64,000 nucleotides of DNA from Ensifer adhaerens (GCF_028993555.1 NZ_CP118611.1:1172001-1236000), one strand, 5' to 3'; positions 8,628 through 18,394 are shown, numbered from the stretch's first letter. Notes: generated by a model not told the origin, from the sequence alone. Made by a program: numbers and translations.

Positions 8628-10508
8628 CTACAGGGCGGACCGGTCCCGGCCATTCACGATCGACTGCGACAGGTCGTGTCCAGGCGGAATGCCGAGTATC
8701 TGCAGGAGCTTCGGATCGCTCTCGCTGAGACGGTTCTCGATCCATCTCTTCGTCCAGTCGTAAGCGTCGGCGTAGAGCTCGGAATGCCGGCTCCAGTCCA
8801 TGAACCCGATTGCGTTCGACATCGGCGGGGAGACGAGGAGATCGCGCTCACCGAGCATGAGCTCTTCCGGCCTGTGTGCCAATACGCTGGCCGTAATCAC
8901 CTGGATTACGCTCGGGACCTTCGGCAGGTTGGCACGGCCGAACGGTGTGAGCATCCGCACCGCCAGTTCGGACGCCCCAGGGATGCTGTCATAGTCGATA
9001 TGATGTTTTCTTGGTCCGTCGGACCCAAGACTGGCGACTACATTGGGCCCCGTCTTGAGGTCTTTCATCTGCTCCAGCGGCAGATTGTTCATGATGGCGC
9101 CATCGACGAGCATATCGCCTTCGGCGGTAAAGTACGGCGGCAGGACGCCGGGGATCGAGCCCGACGCCCTGACAGCCTGCCAGAGCTTTCCCCGACGGTG
9201 GACATGCGCCTGCCGGCTGCTGAGATTGGTCGACAGAGCAAAGAACGGAAGCCAGAGGTCCTCGATCAGAACGTCGCCATATTCCGCCTGCAGCGTGCGG
9301 TCGAGCACCTTGTGATCGAGCAGCGCATATTGCGGCAAGGTGAGACGACGAAAGGCGCGGCTCTCGACGAAGATGATGTGTGTTCCCCGGTCGATCGCGT
9401 CGGCGTCCAATCCTCTCGCGAACCCGGCCATGATCGCGGCTCCGGAACTGGTGCCGCCGAGATAGTCGAAGGACGCTCCGGCCTCGACGAATGCCTTATA
9501 GACCCCGATATGCGCGCAGCCGAGCGAGCCGCCGCCGGCGGCAACGAAGCCCCTCGCCTCACCCGATATGAACCGGACCAGACGTTCGACATCCTGCCGA
9601 TCTTCCAGCGAAACGTGGTGATGCTGGCGAACGCCGGGCCGTGCATCGAGCCAGGCGGCGGTTCCGGAAACCGTTGCCGCGCGCGTCCTGTGGACAAGCA
9701 CAAGCCGAAGGTTGGACGGCGTGTGGACCGAGAGCGCCAGCGCTTCGCAGGAACTGAGGCCGGGTGGATCGGATGCGTCGGCGAACAGCAGGACGTTGTC
9801 GGCCTGGCGGATACACACACGCGTCCATTCGCTTGGCTCGTCGTCGGCGACATAAATGATGATGTCGGCCTTGATCTCGAGATGGTTCAGCCAGTCGAGC
9901 ACGGACTGATCGTCGATCGGAAGCCTGGCGAAGCGGTCTTCGAGGTCCCTTCGGGTCAGGAACACGGCTCGCTTATGCGCAAATGCAGCGCGGAGCTGTG
10001 CGATAAAATCAGGTGAAATCCGACTGCGGCCGGCAGGAACGATTGCCAGCGTCCGGAGCCTGCAGGGCTGCTTGGTCTGCGCCTGCGCTGGCGACTGCAT
10101 GGCGAACCGGCGCGCAAGAAACGTCGTCACCGACTGGCGCAGACTGGGCAACGCCTTGGCGGCCCGCTCGAACTGATCGTCGCGAATCTCGAGTACGATG
10201 GAATCACGCGCTGCAATCACTGTGGCAATGCGCGGCAGCGCGGCGAAGAAGCCCACCTCGCCGACGAGCTCGCCCTGGCCGATCTCGGCGACGGGCTGCG
10301 CAACACCCTCCCGGTGCACCGTGAAGCGGCCCGACAAAACGACGAAGAAGCGGTCCGAGCGGTCTCCCTCACGGACGAGAATTTCACCACGGCGCAAGAT
10401 CCTGCGATCGGAGTTGGCGGCCAGGGCCTCCAATGCGGACAAGGACGTCTGGTCGAACAGCAAGGTCGCCGATAGCAATTTGGCAGCAAAGGAACCGGTA
10501 GAATCCAT
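8628..10508 (-). CDS. Cyclic-nucleotide-binding patatin-like phospholipase
   Basis: 626 residues from ATG 10508, preceded by AAGGAAGG. Residues ~15-130 are a cNMP-binding domain (LVREGDRSDRFFVVLSGRF, GELVGEVGFFAALPR). A linker domain of ~150 residues follows. From ~residue 310 comes a patatin esterase domain with all three signatures: the oxyanion loop GGGSLGCAHIG, the nucleophile serine in GGTSSGAA and the catalytic aspartate in DGAIMNN. The architecture matches the NTE/YlbK-type lysophospholipases that act on membrane lipids and may be tuned by a cyclic nucleotide. It appears monocistronic. Confidence 0.9.
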   Translation of the reverse strand: MDSTGSFAAKLLSATLLFDQTSLSALEALAANSDRRILRRGEILVREGDRSDRFFVVLSGRFTVHREGVAQPVAEIGQGELVGEVGFFAALPRIATVIAARDSIVLEIRDDQFERAAKALPSLRQSVTTFLARRFAMQSPAQAQTKQPCRLRTLAIVPAGRSRISPDFIAQLRAAFAHKRAVFLTRRDLEDRFARLPIDDQSVLDWLNHLEIKADIIIYVADDEPSEWTRVCIRQADNVLLFADASDPPGLSSCEALALSVHTPSNLRLVLVHRTRAATVSGTAAWLDARPGVRQHHHVSLEDRQDVERLVRFISGEARGFVAAGGGSLGCAHIGVYKAFVEAGASFDYLGGTSSGAAIMAGFARGLDADAIDRGTHIIFVESRAFRRLTLPQYALLDHKVLDRTLQAEYGDVLIEDLWLPFFALSTNLSSRQAHVHRRGKLWQAVRASGSIPGVLPPYFTAEGDMLVDGAIMNNLPLEQMKDLKTGPNVVASLGSDGPRKHHIDYDSIPGASELAVRMLTPFGRANLPKVPSVIQVITASVLAHRPEELMLGERDLLVSPPMSNAIGFMDWSRHSELYADAYDWTKRWIENRLSESDPKLLQILGIPPGHDLSQSIVNGRDRSAL

Positions 10509-10848
10509 CGAACCTTCCTTGATACAGCGTCTGTCGACCTTAGCGGTTCCGACAGAAATTGCCGAACAGATTTGCGCGATCCGCGATCGGCAAAAAGAGC
10601 GCCGCATGCCCAAGCCGCCGATGTGTGGAGCCGCCGCTTCGGCTACCGCAAAGGCAATTGGATGAAAGAGTTCACGCAATAGGTTGTTTGAATAGACATA
10701 TTCCGTTTTGCAACGAGCCTGATCTTAACGTTGCGGACTGTAAACAGGACGCTTCGGGCGCGCCAGAGACTTTCCCTCCATGGCACTCGGCCGGCATGGA
10801 GTTTTGACGAGATGGCCGGCGCTCGATCGCATCGCGTGGAAGCCAAAC
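10509..10848. other. Intergenic region between mgtC and the patatin gene
   Basis: No gene or strong hairpin seen. Bases 10670-10745 are AT-richer than the surroundings and probably hold the promoter of the patatin gene, which reads leftwards from here. Confidence 0.4.
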
Positions 10849-11379
10849 CTAACGCTTGGCGTTGGTATCGTTCGCCTCGTCCCGCGGTTCCACATCAGGC
10901 TTTTCGTAGCACATGGCCCGCGCCTCGATGGAGCCGATGACGAAGAGGACAGAGAAGGCAGAAGCAACTGCAAAGCCGGCGACGACCCATTGACCGAAGC
11001 CCACAGCAAGGCCGATGGCCCCCGCGAGCCAGAGGCTGGCACCGGTCGTTATCCCCTGAACTTCCCCCCTGGAAAGCACGATGGTGCCGGCGGCGAGAAA
11101 GGCAACGCCCGCGGTCACCGCTTCCACGACCCGCAGCGGATCGAGGCGGACGCGATCGTCGAAGAAGCCTCCGAGACGGACGCTTTCGAGTGAGATGATG
11201 CCGAAGGTGCACGCGGCAAGGCAGACGAGCATATGGGTCTTGAGGCCCGCTGGTCGCGCCTTTGCTTCACGCTCGAAGCCGATGATCGCACCAAAAAATA
11301 GCGCGCCGAGAATGCGCGCAAACATGACGGGATAGGAAATCTGTGAAGACGGGAATAGTTCGGCGGCGATCTGATCCAT
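10849..11379 (-). CDS. mgtC: MgtC/SapB family inner-membrane protein
   Basis: 176 residues. The start MDQIAAELFPSSQ and the GALFFGAIIGFERE motif are typical of the MgtC N-terminal membrane domain; about five hydrophobic spans follow (LVCLAACTFGIISLE, AVTAGVAFLAAGTIV, LWLAGAIGLAVGFG, FAVASAFSVLFVIGSI). The C-terminal cytoplasmic domain of Salmonella MgtC is absent, so this is the short SapB-like form. The family is linked to low Mg2+, acid and intracellular survival, partly by inhibiting F-type ATPase. The ATG lies in the arm of a long hairpin, with no ribosome-binding site directly upstream. Confidence 0.85.
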   Translation of the reverse strand: MDQIAAELFPSSQISYPVMFARILGALFFGAIIGFEREAKARPAGLKTHMLVCLAACTFGIISLESVRLGGFFDDRVRLDPLRVVEAVTAGVAFLAAGTIVLSRGEVQGITTGASLWLAGAIGLAVGFGQWVVAGFAVASAFSVLFVIGSIEARAMCYEKPDVEPRDEANDTNAKR

Positions 11380-11416
11380 GCGGAACCAACGCGAAGCCTT
11401 CGCATTGGTTCCGCAT
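11378..11416 (-). promoter_or_regulatory. Inverted repeat covering the mgtC start codon
   Basis: ATGCGGAACCAA (11378-11389) and TTGGTTCCGCAT (11405-11416) are perfect 12-base inverted repeats; inner bases CGCGAAG/TTCGC extend the stem. In minus-strand RNA the mgtC start codon falls in the 3' arm, so translation would need the stem to open. It could also serve as a transcription barrier after pseudoazurin, although no T-run follows. Confidence 0.6.
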
Positions 11417-11494
11417 GATGGCGCCGCGCCTCACCCAGTGCGCGGACGCCTGGAGCGGCCTGTCCCCACCCCGCTCCGAAGCGTAGCCAGGTGC

Positions 11495-12013
<519 letters not shown>

Positions 12014-12058
12014 CTACTTTGATGCGCGTCAAATTCGCAGCGCTTTTCCAACGTCCGA

Positions 12059-12087
12059 TTGACAATACATAGGATTCCTATATTTAT
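12059..12087. promoter_or_regulatory. MarR-type palindrome inside a promoter
   Basis: ATAGGA-T-TCCTAT (12069-12081) is a perfect 6+6 inverted repeat. It sits directly after a consensus TTGACA (12059-12064), with AT-rich bases at the expected -10 position, 14 bases before the MarR ATG at 12095. Binding here would block that promoter and could also affect the divergent pseudoazurin gene 118 bases away. Confidence 0.65.
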
Positions 12088-12094
12088 GCTCGCC

Positions 12095-12751
12095 ATGAGT
12101 ATCGAACCTGGCAACACACCCACTTTGGTCGACCGGATCGGCGACGGGCTATCGCGCGTGGCAACGGCCATGCGCAGCGAGGCCTGGACGGCTGCCGAGG
12201 CGATCGGCCTCAATCCGACGCAATTGCAGATCCTCACCTTTCTCGTCGCCCGTGGACGGAGCGGCATGCGTGTCAAAGAGATTGCCGCCTATCTCGGCGT
12301 CAGCCAGCCGACCACGACGGATTCGGTCAATGCGCTCCTGCGCAAGGGGCTTGTCGAGAAACAGGCCGACCCGAGCGACGCACGTGCTCTTAAAGTTGCG
12401 GCGACGTTGCAGGGCGAGGCCGCAGTGCGCCAGGCTGGTCAACTGGCATCGGCGACCGAAGATGCTATCGCAGCGCTCTCCAAACTCGAGCAGCAGGACC
12501 TGCTGATGCACCTCATCAAGATCATCCGCCGCCTACAGTCGGTCGGGGCGATCCCGGAACAGCGCATGTGCGTCAACTGTCGCTACTTCCGGCCCAATGT
12601 CTACGACGATCCGAAAGCACCGCACCATTGCGCCTTCGTCGATGCCGCCTTCGGGCCGTCGGAGTTGCGCGTCGACTGCGGTGAATTTGAAAGCGCCGAC
12701 GCTGCGGATCGGGACGCGGCCTGGCGGGTTTTCAACCGCGGCGCGGCCTGA
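12095..12751 (+). CDS. MarR-family regulator with C-terminal four-cysteine module
   Basis: 218 residues from ATG 12095; ATG 12086 is also possible. Residues ~35-105 are a winged helix-turn-helix (LNPTQLQILTFLVARG, IAAYLGVSQPTTTDSVNALL) with a conserved wing (KQADPSDARA). Unlike ordinary MarR proteins (~150 residues) it has an extra ~60 residues carrying Cys159, 162, 179 and 195, spaced C-x2-C-x16-C-x15-C, with CRYF after the first pair. This spacing resembles HiPIP-type [4Fe-4S] ligation, so a redox or metal sensor is plausible. It is divergent from pseudoazurin and precedes redox-related genes. A promoter-like sequence ends just before the ATG, so the mRNA may be leaderless. Confidence 0.85.
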   Translation: MSIEPGNTPTLVDRIGDGLSRVATAMRSEAWTAAEAIGLNPTQLQILTFLVARGRSGMRVKEIAAYLGVSQPTTTDSVNALLRKGLVEKQADPSDARALKVAATLQGEAAVRQAGQLASATEDAIAALSKLEQQDLLMHLIKIIRRLQSVGAIPEQRMCVNCRYFRPNVYDDPKAPHHCAFVDAAFGPSELRVDCGEFESADAADRDAAWRVFNRGAA

Positions 12752-12786
12752 AATGAGAATGAAAGGAAACACGAGCGCCGGCAACC

Positions 12787-12811
12787 AAGTCCGGGGCAAG
12801 TCCGGGGCAAG
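12787..12811. repeat. Short tandem repeat, 11-base unit
   Basis: AAGTCCGGGGC occurs twice head to tail, followed by a third AAG, in the gap between the MarR and AhpD-like genes. It is too short to suggest a function. Confidence 0.6.
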
Positions 12812-12971
12812 ACCGCGAGCGCGACCATGCTCTCGCCCAGCTTCAACATCGGGGCCCACGAGCACCCGTCTCAGTACTGCGAGCAGGCGTCGATGATGTT
12901 GGCGCCGGTCCGACGACTGCCATCGGCGGACCGGCAATTTTCTCCCTCCACGCAAACAGAAAGAGAAAACC

Positions 12972-13520
12972 ATGAGCAGAATTAATCTAGTTGACCCCAT
13001 TTCCGCAACCGGCGCCAGTGCTGAACTGCTTGGCGAGATCCGGTCCGCCTTCGGGGTCGCGCCCAACATGTTCCGGGCGGTCGCCAACTCGCCGGCTGCC
13101 CTTGCCAGCATGTGGGGCTCTTTCGGCGCGCTCGGAAATGGCCGCCTCAGCGCCAAGCTCGGCGAGCAGATCGCCGTTGCCGTCGCCGACCGCAACGATT
13201 GCCACTATTGCCTGGCCGCCCACACCGCACTTGGCCGCAAGGCCGGCGCGACCGCCGAGGAGATGGTAAGCGCGCAACGGGGCAAATCATCCGACCCGAA
13301 GACGGCGGTCGCGTTGACGTTCGCCCAAAAGCTCGTCGATGCCCGCGGCCAGATCACTGACGCCGACGTACGGGCGCTACGTGATGCCGGCTACGACGAT
13401 CAGGACGTGGTCGAGATCATCGCCCATGTCGCCCTCAACCTCTTCACCAATTACATCAACGTTGCGCTTGCCGTGCCGGTCGATTTTCCCGGCGTGAAGC
13501 TCGTACGCGAAGCGGCCTGA
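12972..13520 (+). CDS. Carboxymuconolactone decarboxylase / AhpD-like protein
   Basis: 182 residues. The CMD fold is recognised from AVAVADRNDCHYCLAAHTALG, with the redox pair CHYC and the downstream histidine of the AhpD active site. Such proteins act as alkylhydroperoxidase-like disulfide reductases. The ATG follows AAGAGAAAACC. It opens a tight run with the redoxin, amidotransferase and MOSC genes (gaps of 47 and 9 bases, then an overlap), downstream of the cysteine-rich MarR regulator, which may control it. Confidence 0.9.
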   Translation: MSRINLVDPISATGASAELLGEIRSAFGVAPNMFRAVANSPAALASMWGSFGALGNGRLSAKLGEQIAVAVADRNDCHYCLAAHTALGRKAGATAEEMVSAQRGKSSDPKTAVALTFAQKLVDARGQITDADVRALRDAGYDDQDVVEIIAHVALNLFTNYINVALAVPVDFPGVKLVREAA

Positions 13521-13567
13521 CAAGGCGGCCGGGCGGCACGCCCGTCCGGCCTTCTCCGGAGAAGACA

Positions 13568-14131
13568 ATGAACAGCAACTATCGGATCGCGGCGCCGGAA
13601 CTCGCCGTTTCGAAATGGTTCAATGCCCCGACACCCCTCAGCCTCGAGCGACTTCGCGGACGGGTCGTTTTCCTCCATGCCTTCCAGATGCTCTGCCCCG
13701 CATGCGTTTCGCACGGACTGCCGCAGGCGCAGCGCGCCCAGGACATCTTTCGCGAGACCGACCTCCAGGTCATCGGCCTGCATTCGGTGTTCGAGCATCA
13801 CGCGGTCATGACGCCGGAGGCACTCAAGGCCTTCATCCACGAATACCGGCTGACCTTCCCGATTGCCGTCGATCAACCATCCGACGATGGGCCGATACCG
13901 AAGACAATGGAGCGTTACGGCATGCGCGGGACACCGACTGCGATCATTATTGGCCGCGACGGCCACGTTGAATACCATCGCTTCGGTATCGAAGACGATA
14001 TGGTCGTCGGCGCACGCCTGGCGACACTGCTCGCTACCCCGATCCCGGACTTCTCCGCAGCAGTTTCGGAAACGCTCGGATGTACGAGCGACGGCTGCAC
14101 GATCCCCGATACCCAGAATGGTCGCCGCTAG
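13568..14131 (+). CDS. Redoxin/thioredoxin-fold protein (TlpA-like)
   Basis: 187 residues without a signal peptide, so probably cytoplasmic. The thioredoxin-fold active site is FQMLCPACVSHGLPQAQ (CPAC). The cis-proline loop is GMRGTPTAIIIGRDGHVEYHRFG. A short tail contains another cysteine pair (LGCTSDGCTIPD). The fold suits a peroxiredoxin- or thiol-reductase-type role next to the AhpD-like gene. RBS GGAGAAG precedes the ATG. Confidence 0.85.
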   Translation: MNSNYRIAAPELAVSKWFNAPTPLSLERLRGRVVFLHAFQMLCPACVSHGLPQAQRAQDIFRETDLQVIGLHSVFEHHAVMTPEALKAFIHEYRLTFPIAVDQPSDDGPIPKTMERYGMRGTPTAIIIGRDGHVEYHRFGIEDDMVVGARLATLLATPIPDFSAAVSETLGCTSDGCTIPDTQNGRR

Positions 14132-14140
14132 AGGAGACGC

Positions 14141-14851
14141 ATGATGACCACGATGAAGGCCGTTGCCGTGCGGCACGTGCATTTCGAAGACCTTGGCACC
14201 TTTGCGGACGCGCTGGCCGCGGCGGGGTTTGCCATCGAGTATCGAGATGTCGGCAATGCCGACTATCTGTCGTTCGATCCAATCGAGCCGGATCTTCTCG
14301 TCGTGCTCGGCGGGCCAATCGGCGTCTATGAGGAGACGGCCTATCCTTTCGTGGCGGAGGAGATCTCGCTGCTGCAGACGCGTCTTGCCGCAAATCGACC
14401 AACGCTTGGCAATTGCCTGGGCGCGCAACTGATCGCTCGGGCACTCGGCGCGCGCGTCTATTCGTCCGGCATCAAGGAGATCGGCTTTTCGCCGCTTGGC
14501 CTCTCATATTCAGGCCTCGCCTCACCTCTCCGTCATCTCGCGGACATTTCCGTATTGCACTGGCATGGCGACACCTATGACCTGCCGCCCGGAGCCGATT
14601 TGCTGGCGTCGACACCACAAATCGTGCAGCAGGCTTTCATGCGCGGGCGCAACATCCTGGGCTTGCAGTTTCATCCTGAGACGGAAACGGGTGCTGCCTT
14701 CGAACGCTGGTTGGTCGGCCATGCCTGCGAACTGGCGGCAGCAGGATTGAGCGTGCCGGATCTTCGTGCCGATGCGGAGCGCTTCGGCCCAAGCCTGAAG
14801 CGCGCTGCCACAGCGATGATTGGCGAGTGGCTGGAACAGATTGATGATTGA
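14141..14851 (+). CDS. Class I glutamine amidotransferase domain protein
   Basis: 236 residues, a stand-alone GATase1. The nucleophile elbow is TLGNCLGAQLIARALGA (Cys) and the His/Glu pair is in LQFHPETE. Related stand-alone proteins include GMP-synthase-like amidotransferases and gamma-glutamyl hydrolases such as PuuD, so a glutamine or gamma-glutamyl substrate is likely, but the exact reaction cannot be named. RBS GAGGAG lies directly upstream; the stop codon overlaps the next ATG. Confidence 0.85.
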   Translation: MMTTMKAVAVRHVHFEDLGTFADALAAAGFAIEYRDVGNADYLSFDPIEPDLLVVLGGPIGVYEETAYPFVAEEISLLQTRLAANRPTLGNCLGAQLIARALGARVYSSGIKEIGFSPLGLSYSGLASPLRHLADISVLHWHGDTYDLPPGADLLASTPQIVQQAFMRGRNILGLQFHPETETGAAFERWLVGHACELAAAGLSVPDLRADAERFGPSLKRAATAMIGEWLEQIDD

Positions 14852-15557
14852 CCGGCAGCCGATCACGCTCGACGCCCTGCTCGTCGGTGGCCTCGCGCCG
14901 ATCGACGATCGCGGGACCCTGAGCGGCATTGACAAGCATCCGCTCGACGGTGCCGTTTTGCTCTGTGCCACCGGCTTTTCCGGCGACCATCAGGGTGACC
15001 TGAAAAGGCACGGCGGTGTCGACAAGGCCGTTCATCACTATCCTCGGGATCACTACCGAGCCTGGGCGGACGAGATCGGTTCCATCCCGCTGTTGCGACT
15101 GCCGGGCGCATTTGGTGAAAATCTCTCGACCCTGGGGCTGACGGAGAGAGATGTCGCGGTCGGCGACCGCTTCCGCATCGGCGGCGCTCTTCTGGAAGTA
15201 AGCCAGGGAAGGCAACCCTGCTGGAAACTGAACCGCCGCTTCGACTTGCCGGACATGGCGCGGCGCCTTCAGCAATCCGGGCGCACCGGCTGGTATTATC
15301 GCGTCGTCGAGGGCGGACTGTTATCGGCTGGCGACCGAATGCACCTCGTCGAGCGCCGCCATCCGGAGTGGACGATCGCCCGGCTCTGGCACTTCCTCTA
15401 CGTCGACACGCTCAACCGGGAGGCTCTCGAAGAGATCGCGAATCTCGCAATACTCCCTTCCAGCTGGCGGGATTATGCAGCCAAGCGCCTGCAAACACAC
15501 ACGGTGGAGGATTGGTCGCGACGTCTCGACGGAGAAGCCACGCCGGTCAACGGCTAG
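14844..15557 (+). CDS. MOSC-domain protein (YiiM-like)
   Basis: 237 residues from ATG 14844, overlapping the amidotransferase stop by 8 bases. MOSC features include HGGVDKAVHHYPRDHY, FGENLSTLGLTERDVAVGD and the key cysteine in GRQPCWKLNRRF, which in the family binds the molybdenum cofactor. YiiM proteins reduce N-hydroxylated bases such as 6-hydroxylaminopurine and need Moco and a redox partner. The 3-alpha tail domain is present. Its 3' end overlaps the convergent FAD oxidoreductase by 11 bases. Confidence 0.88.
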   Translation: MIDRQPITLDALLVGGLAPIDDRGTLSGIDKHPLDGAVLLCATGFSGDHQGDLKRHGGVDKAVHHYPRDHYRAWADEIGSIPLLRLPGAFGENLSTLGLTERDVAVGDRFRIGGALLEVSQGRQPCWKLNRRFDLPDMARRLQQSGRTGWYYRVVEGGLLSAGDRMHLVERRHPEWTIARLWHFLYVDTLNREALEEIANLAILPSSWRDYAAKRLQTHTVEDWSRRLDGEATPVNG

Positions 15558-17031
15558 CGACGTCGCGCGCTTTCGTTGTCTGCCTTTGCTGCATTCTTGC
15601 GACGGTAGCAACACGCCGGCTATCTCGTCTCGACTTCACCAACATGTCTGCAACCTCGTTGGCGACGAATATTGCGTGATCGTTGACTTGCGGCAGGCCC
15701 ATGAGTTCGCCAAACGTACCGCGCGCCAGCGGCCCCGCGACGATCAGCGATCGCTCGGCCATGCCGTTCGCACCGATCGCACAGCTGACCTCGTCACAGG
15801 CAAGCCCCAGACCCACGTCATCCGAACGCAACCACCCTTGTGATGCGAGATCGGCAAGCCAACCCTGGCTTGAAAGTATTCCTGTATGGGCCGGACCGGT
15901 CGTCACCACGCAGGCATCGAAGAGCAGGCGCTCCCTGTGGCCCGTGTGCCGGTGGCGGATATCGACGGCGATGACCTGACCGCGTCTTTCGACCTCCTCG
16001 ATCGAAGCTCCGAGGATTCGGAGCCGCCCCTGCTCCAGCCCATGCAGGATCGCTCCATCGATCTGTGGCGCAACGCGAAAACGGTGAACGTCCCAGAAGG
16101 GACGCAGATGGCGCACGAGCCGGCGGCGCTCCGTCACCGGCAGGGCCCGCCAGATCTCGCCACCTTGGCTGCGAAGCGCATCGAAAACGCCATGCCAGCT
16201 CGTACCGATGTCGGCCGCATCCAGCAAGGCACGCCGGACCCGCTTCAACAGTTCGAGTGCGGTTCGCGCCGGTTCGCCGGTAAAATCGCCGAAAGGCTCC
16301 TGGGGCACGGCCGCATGGCCGCGTGACCGCAGGCCGCGGCGCGACAACGCAACGATCGGCCCACGATGATCGGCGAGACCCAACGAGGCAATCACGTCGG
16401 CTGCCGTGAGCCCGTTTCCGACGACAAGGACGTGGTCATCGGCGCGGATGCAGGCCAAGGCACCTGCAACGGTGGAATCAGGCACATAGCGCGGGTGGCC
16501 GTGAAGGACCTGATCCAGGTGCCGTGGGGCGCACGGCGCCGGATGGGTGGTGGCGATAACGACGATATCGGCCAGCAGTTCCGTGCCGGCCGAACTGCTC
16601 AGCCGCCAACGGCTCCCGCGGCGCTCGATGTGCTCGACGCGTTCGCGCCGATGCTCCACCTTTCCACTTTTCAGAAAGGGCGCGATGAACTCGCCGACAT
16701 AGCGGCCGAACACTGCCCGGCGCGGATAGAGATTGCCGTCGACCGCCAGGGCCTCCGGATCATCGCGCGGTTCACCTCTTGTCACCATCCAGTTGAGGAA
16801 ATCGTCGGGATCATCGGGAATGAGGCTCATGCGCGCGGCCGGCACATTGATGCGGTGCGCAGGATTGTCCGTGTCATAGGCGAGGCCTGCGCCAAGTCGC
16901 ACCCTCGGCTCGAAAACAACAATGTCCGCGCCGTCACTTGCCGCGTTTCGCGCCAGGTTTGCAGCAACCGCCGCCCCGGTGAAGCCGCCGCCGACGATTG
17001 CGATCACGGTTCGGCGCGCCGTTCCTGTCAC
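15547..17031 (-). CDS. FAD/NAD(P)-binding oxidoreductase of the sulfonate cluster
   Basis: 494 residues, GTG start, overlapping the ssuD stop by four bases (GTGA), so translation is probably coupled. The dinucleotide motif [19 protein letters not shown] is at the N-terminus. [16 protein letters not shown] and a second [13 protein letters not shown] match the NAD_binding_9 group. A related protein is encoded at 21872. The reaction is unknown. Placement behind ssuD suggests a role in sulfonate use, such as oxidation of a sulfur intermediate or electron supply. Confidence 0.85.
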   Translation of the reverse strand: MTGTARRTVIAIVGGGFTGAAVAANLARNAASDGADIVVFEPRVRLGAGLAYDTDNPAHRINVPAARMSLIPDDPDDFLNWMVTRGEPRDDPEALAVDGNLYPRRAVFGRYVGEFIAPFLKSGKVEHRRERVEHIERRGSRWRLSSSAGTELLADIVVIATTHPAPCAPRHLDQVLHGHPRYVPDSTVAGALACIRADDHVLVVGNGLTAADVIASLGLADHRGPIVALSRRGLRSRGHAAVPQEPFGDFTGEPARTALELLKRVRRALLDAADIGTSWHGVFDALRSQGGEIWRALPVTERRRLVRHLRPFWDVHRFRVAPQIDGAILHGLEQGRLRILGASIEEVERRGQVIAVDIRHRHTGHRERLLFDACVVTTGPAHTGILSSQGWLADLASQGWLRSDDVGLGLACDEVSCAIGANGMAERSLIVAGPLARGTFGELMGLPQVNDHAIFVANEVADMLVKSRRDSRRVATVARMQQRQTTKARDVASR

Positions 17032-18209
17032 GACTGGGAGACCTTCAGCTTCGGACGATGGTCGCCAGCAATCGTTTCGCCAAACGGCCCGGTGTTGATC
17101 GACGCTTCGCGTGCCGGAACGGCATGGGCAAGTGGCAGGTTCGGCAGCACCAGTTCACCGAACCGATAGGCCTCCTCAAGGTGCGGATAGCCGGACAGGA
17201 TGAAACTATCGATACCCGCCTGCCGGTACTCCTCCATGCGGGCCTTCACCTGATCAGGATCACCGACAAGGGCCGTGCCCGCGCCGCCGCGCACCAAGCC
17301 GACCCCGGCCCAGAGGTTCGGAGCGACTTCAAGCTTGTCGCGCAGGCCACCATGCAGACGGCTCATGCGGCTCTGCCCAACCGAATCCATACGCTCGAAC
17401 ACCTTCTGTGCGGCGGCAATCGTGTCGTCATCGACATATTGTATCAGTTCGTCGGCCGCCTGCCATGCCTCCTTGGCGGTTTCGCGCACGATCACGTGAA
17501 GGCGGATGCCGAAGGTCACATCCCTGCCCTCGGCATCTGCGAGCGCGCGAACCTCGGCAATCTTCCTGGCAACGTCTTCGACGGGTTCTCCCCAGGTCAG
17601 GTACTTGTCGATGGTGCGCGCCGCCACTTCCTGGCCCTTGCCCGATGAACCGCCGAAATAAAGCGGCGGATGCGGCTTCTGCACAGGCTGGAACAGAAGC
17701 TTCCCGTCCTCGATATCGAAGTGGTTCCCCTTGAAATCGACGTCTTCGCCGCGAAGCACCGCCTTGTAGATGTTCAGAAATTCCTCCGTCACCTCGTAGC
17801 GTTCGGTGTGCGAGAGGTGGATACCATCGCCCTTGTTTTCGATCGGGTCGCCGCCGGTGACGACGTTGATCAGCAGTCGTCCGTTCGAGAGCCGATCGAG
17901 CGTCGCAGTCATGCGCGCTGCCAATGTCGGCGACAGAAGGCCGGGTCGCACTGCAATCAGGAAGCGCAGTTTTTCGGTCAGCGGCGCCAGCGCCGAGGCG
18001 ACCACCCAGCTATCCTCGCAGCTGCGCCCCGTCGGAATGAGCACGCCGTAATAGCCGAGCGAGTCGGCGGCCTGCGCCACTTGCTTCAGGTAGTTGATAT
18101 CGACATTGCGGCCGCCGCGCGTGGTGCCGAGATAGCGACTGTCACCATGGGTCGGAAGGAACCAGAGAACATTGATCTTTTCAGGGACTTTTACGGGCGC
18201 AGTGTTCAT
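17028..18209 (-). CDS. ssuD: FMNH2-dependent alkanesulfonate monooxygenase
   Basis: 393 residues from ATG 18209, close to the usual ~380-390. It releases sulfite from aliphatic sulfonates using FMNH2 and O2. Characteristic stretches are [18 protein letters not shown] at the start, [19 protein letters not shown] core, VVTGGDP and [18 protein letters not shown] near the end. The frame extends upstream, but 18209 begins exactly where SsuD proteins begin and has GAGG upstream. The divergent flavin reductase gene would supply FMNH2. Confidence 0.95.
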   Translation of the reverse strand: MNTAPVKVPEKINVLWFLPTHGDSRYLGTTRGGRNVDINYLKQVAQAADSLGYYGVLIPTGRSCEDSWVVASALAPLTEKLRFLIAVRPGLLSPTLAARMTATLDRLSNGRLLINVVTGGDPIENKGDGIHLSHTERYEVTEEFLNIYKAVLRGEDVDFKGNHFDIEDGKLLFQPVQKPHPPLYFGGSSGKGQEVAARTIDKYLTWGEPVEDVARKIAEVRALADAEGRDVTFGIRLHVIVRETAKEAWQAADELIQYVDDDTIAAAQKVFERMDSVGQSRMSRLHGGLRDKLEVAPNLWAGVGLVRGGAGTALVGDPDQVKARMEEYRQAGIDSFILSGYPHLEEAYRFGELVLPNLPLAHAVPAREASINTGPFGETIAGDHRPKLKVSQS

Positions 18210-18277
18210 CGGCAAATGCCTCCTCGCAAGCTCGTTTTCGGCAGCCATGATCGCCTTGCCGAAGCGAAAAACATAAA

Positions 18278-18294
18278 CTCTATAAAATTTATTG
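18278..18294. promoter_or_regulatory. TCTATAAA element upstream of ssuD
   Basis: CTCTATAAAATTTATTG lies in the ssuD / flavin reductase divergent gap and contains the small palindrome ATAAA-A-TTTAT. Similar TCTATA(TA)AA elements stand at 19037, 23516 and 24335, each in front of a gene of this sulfur island. Confidence 0.45.
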
Positions 18295-18394
18295 ACAATC
18301 AATTTTGAGGCTATCATTTTTGATGAGAGGAAAAATTTTTCTCGTATCGCCGGATTGCGATCGGGAATTAGGCAAAATTTTCGAGGGACTGGCC

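Noticed and set aside
12787..12811. Tandem repeat as regulatory iteron
   Set aside because: Only two 11-base copies; too short to support a function.
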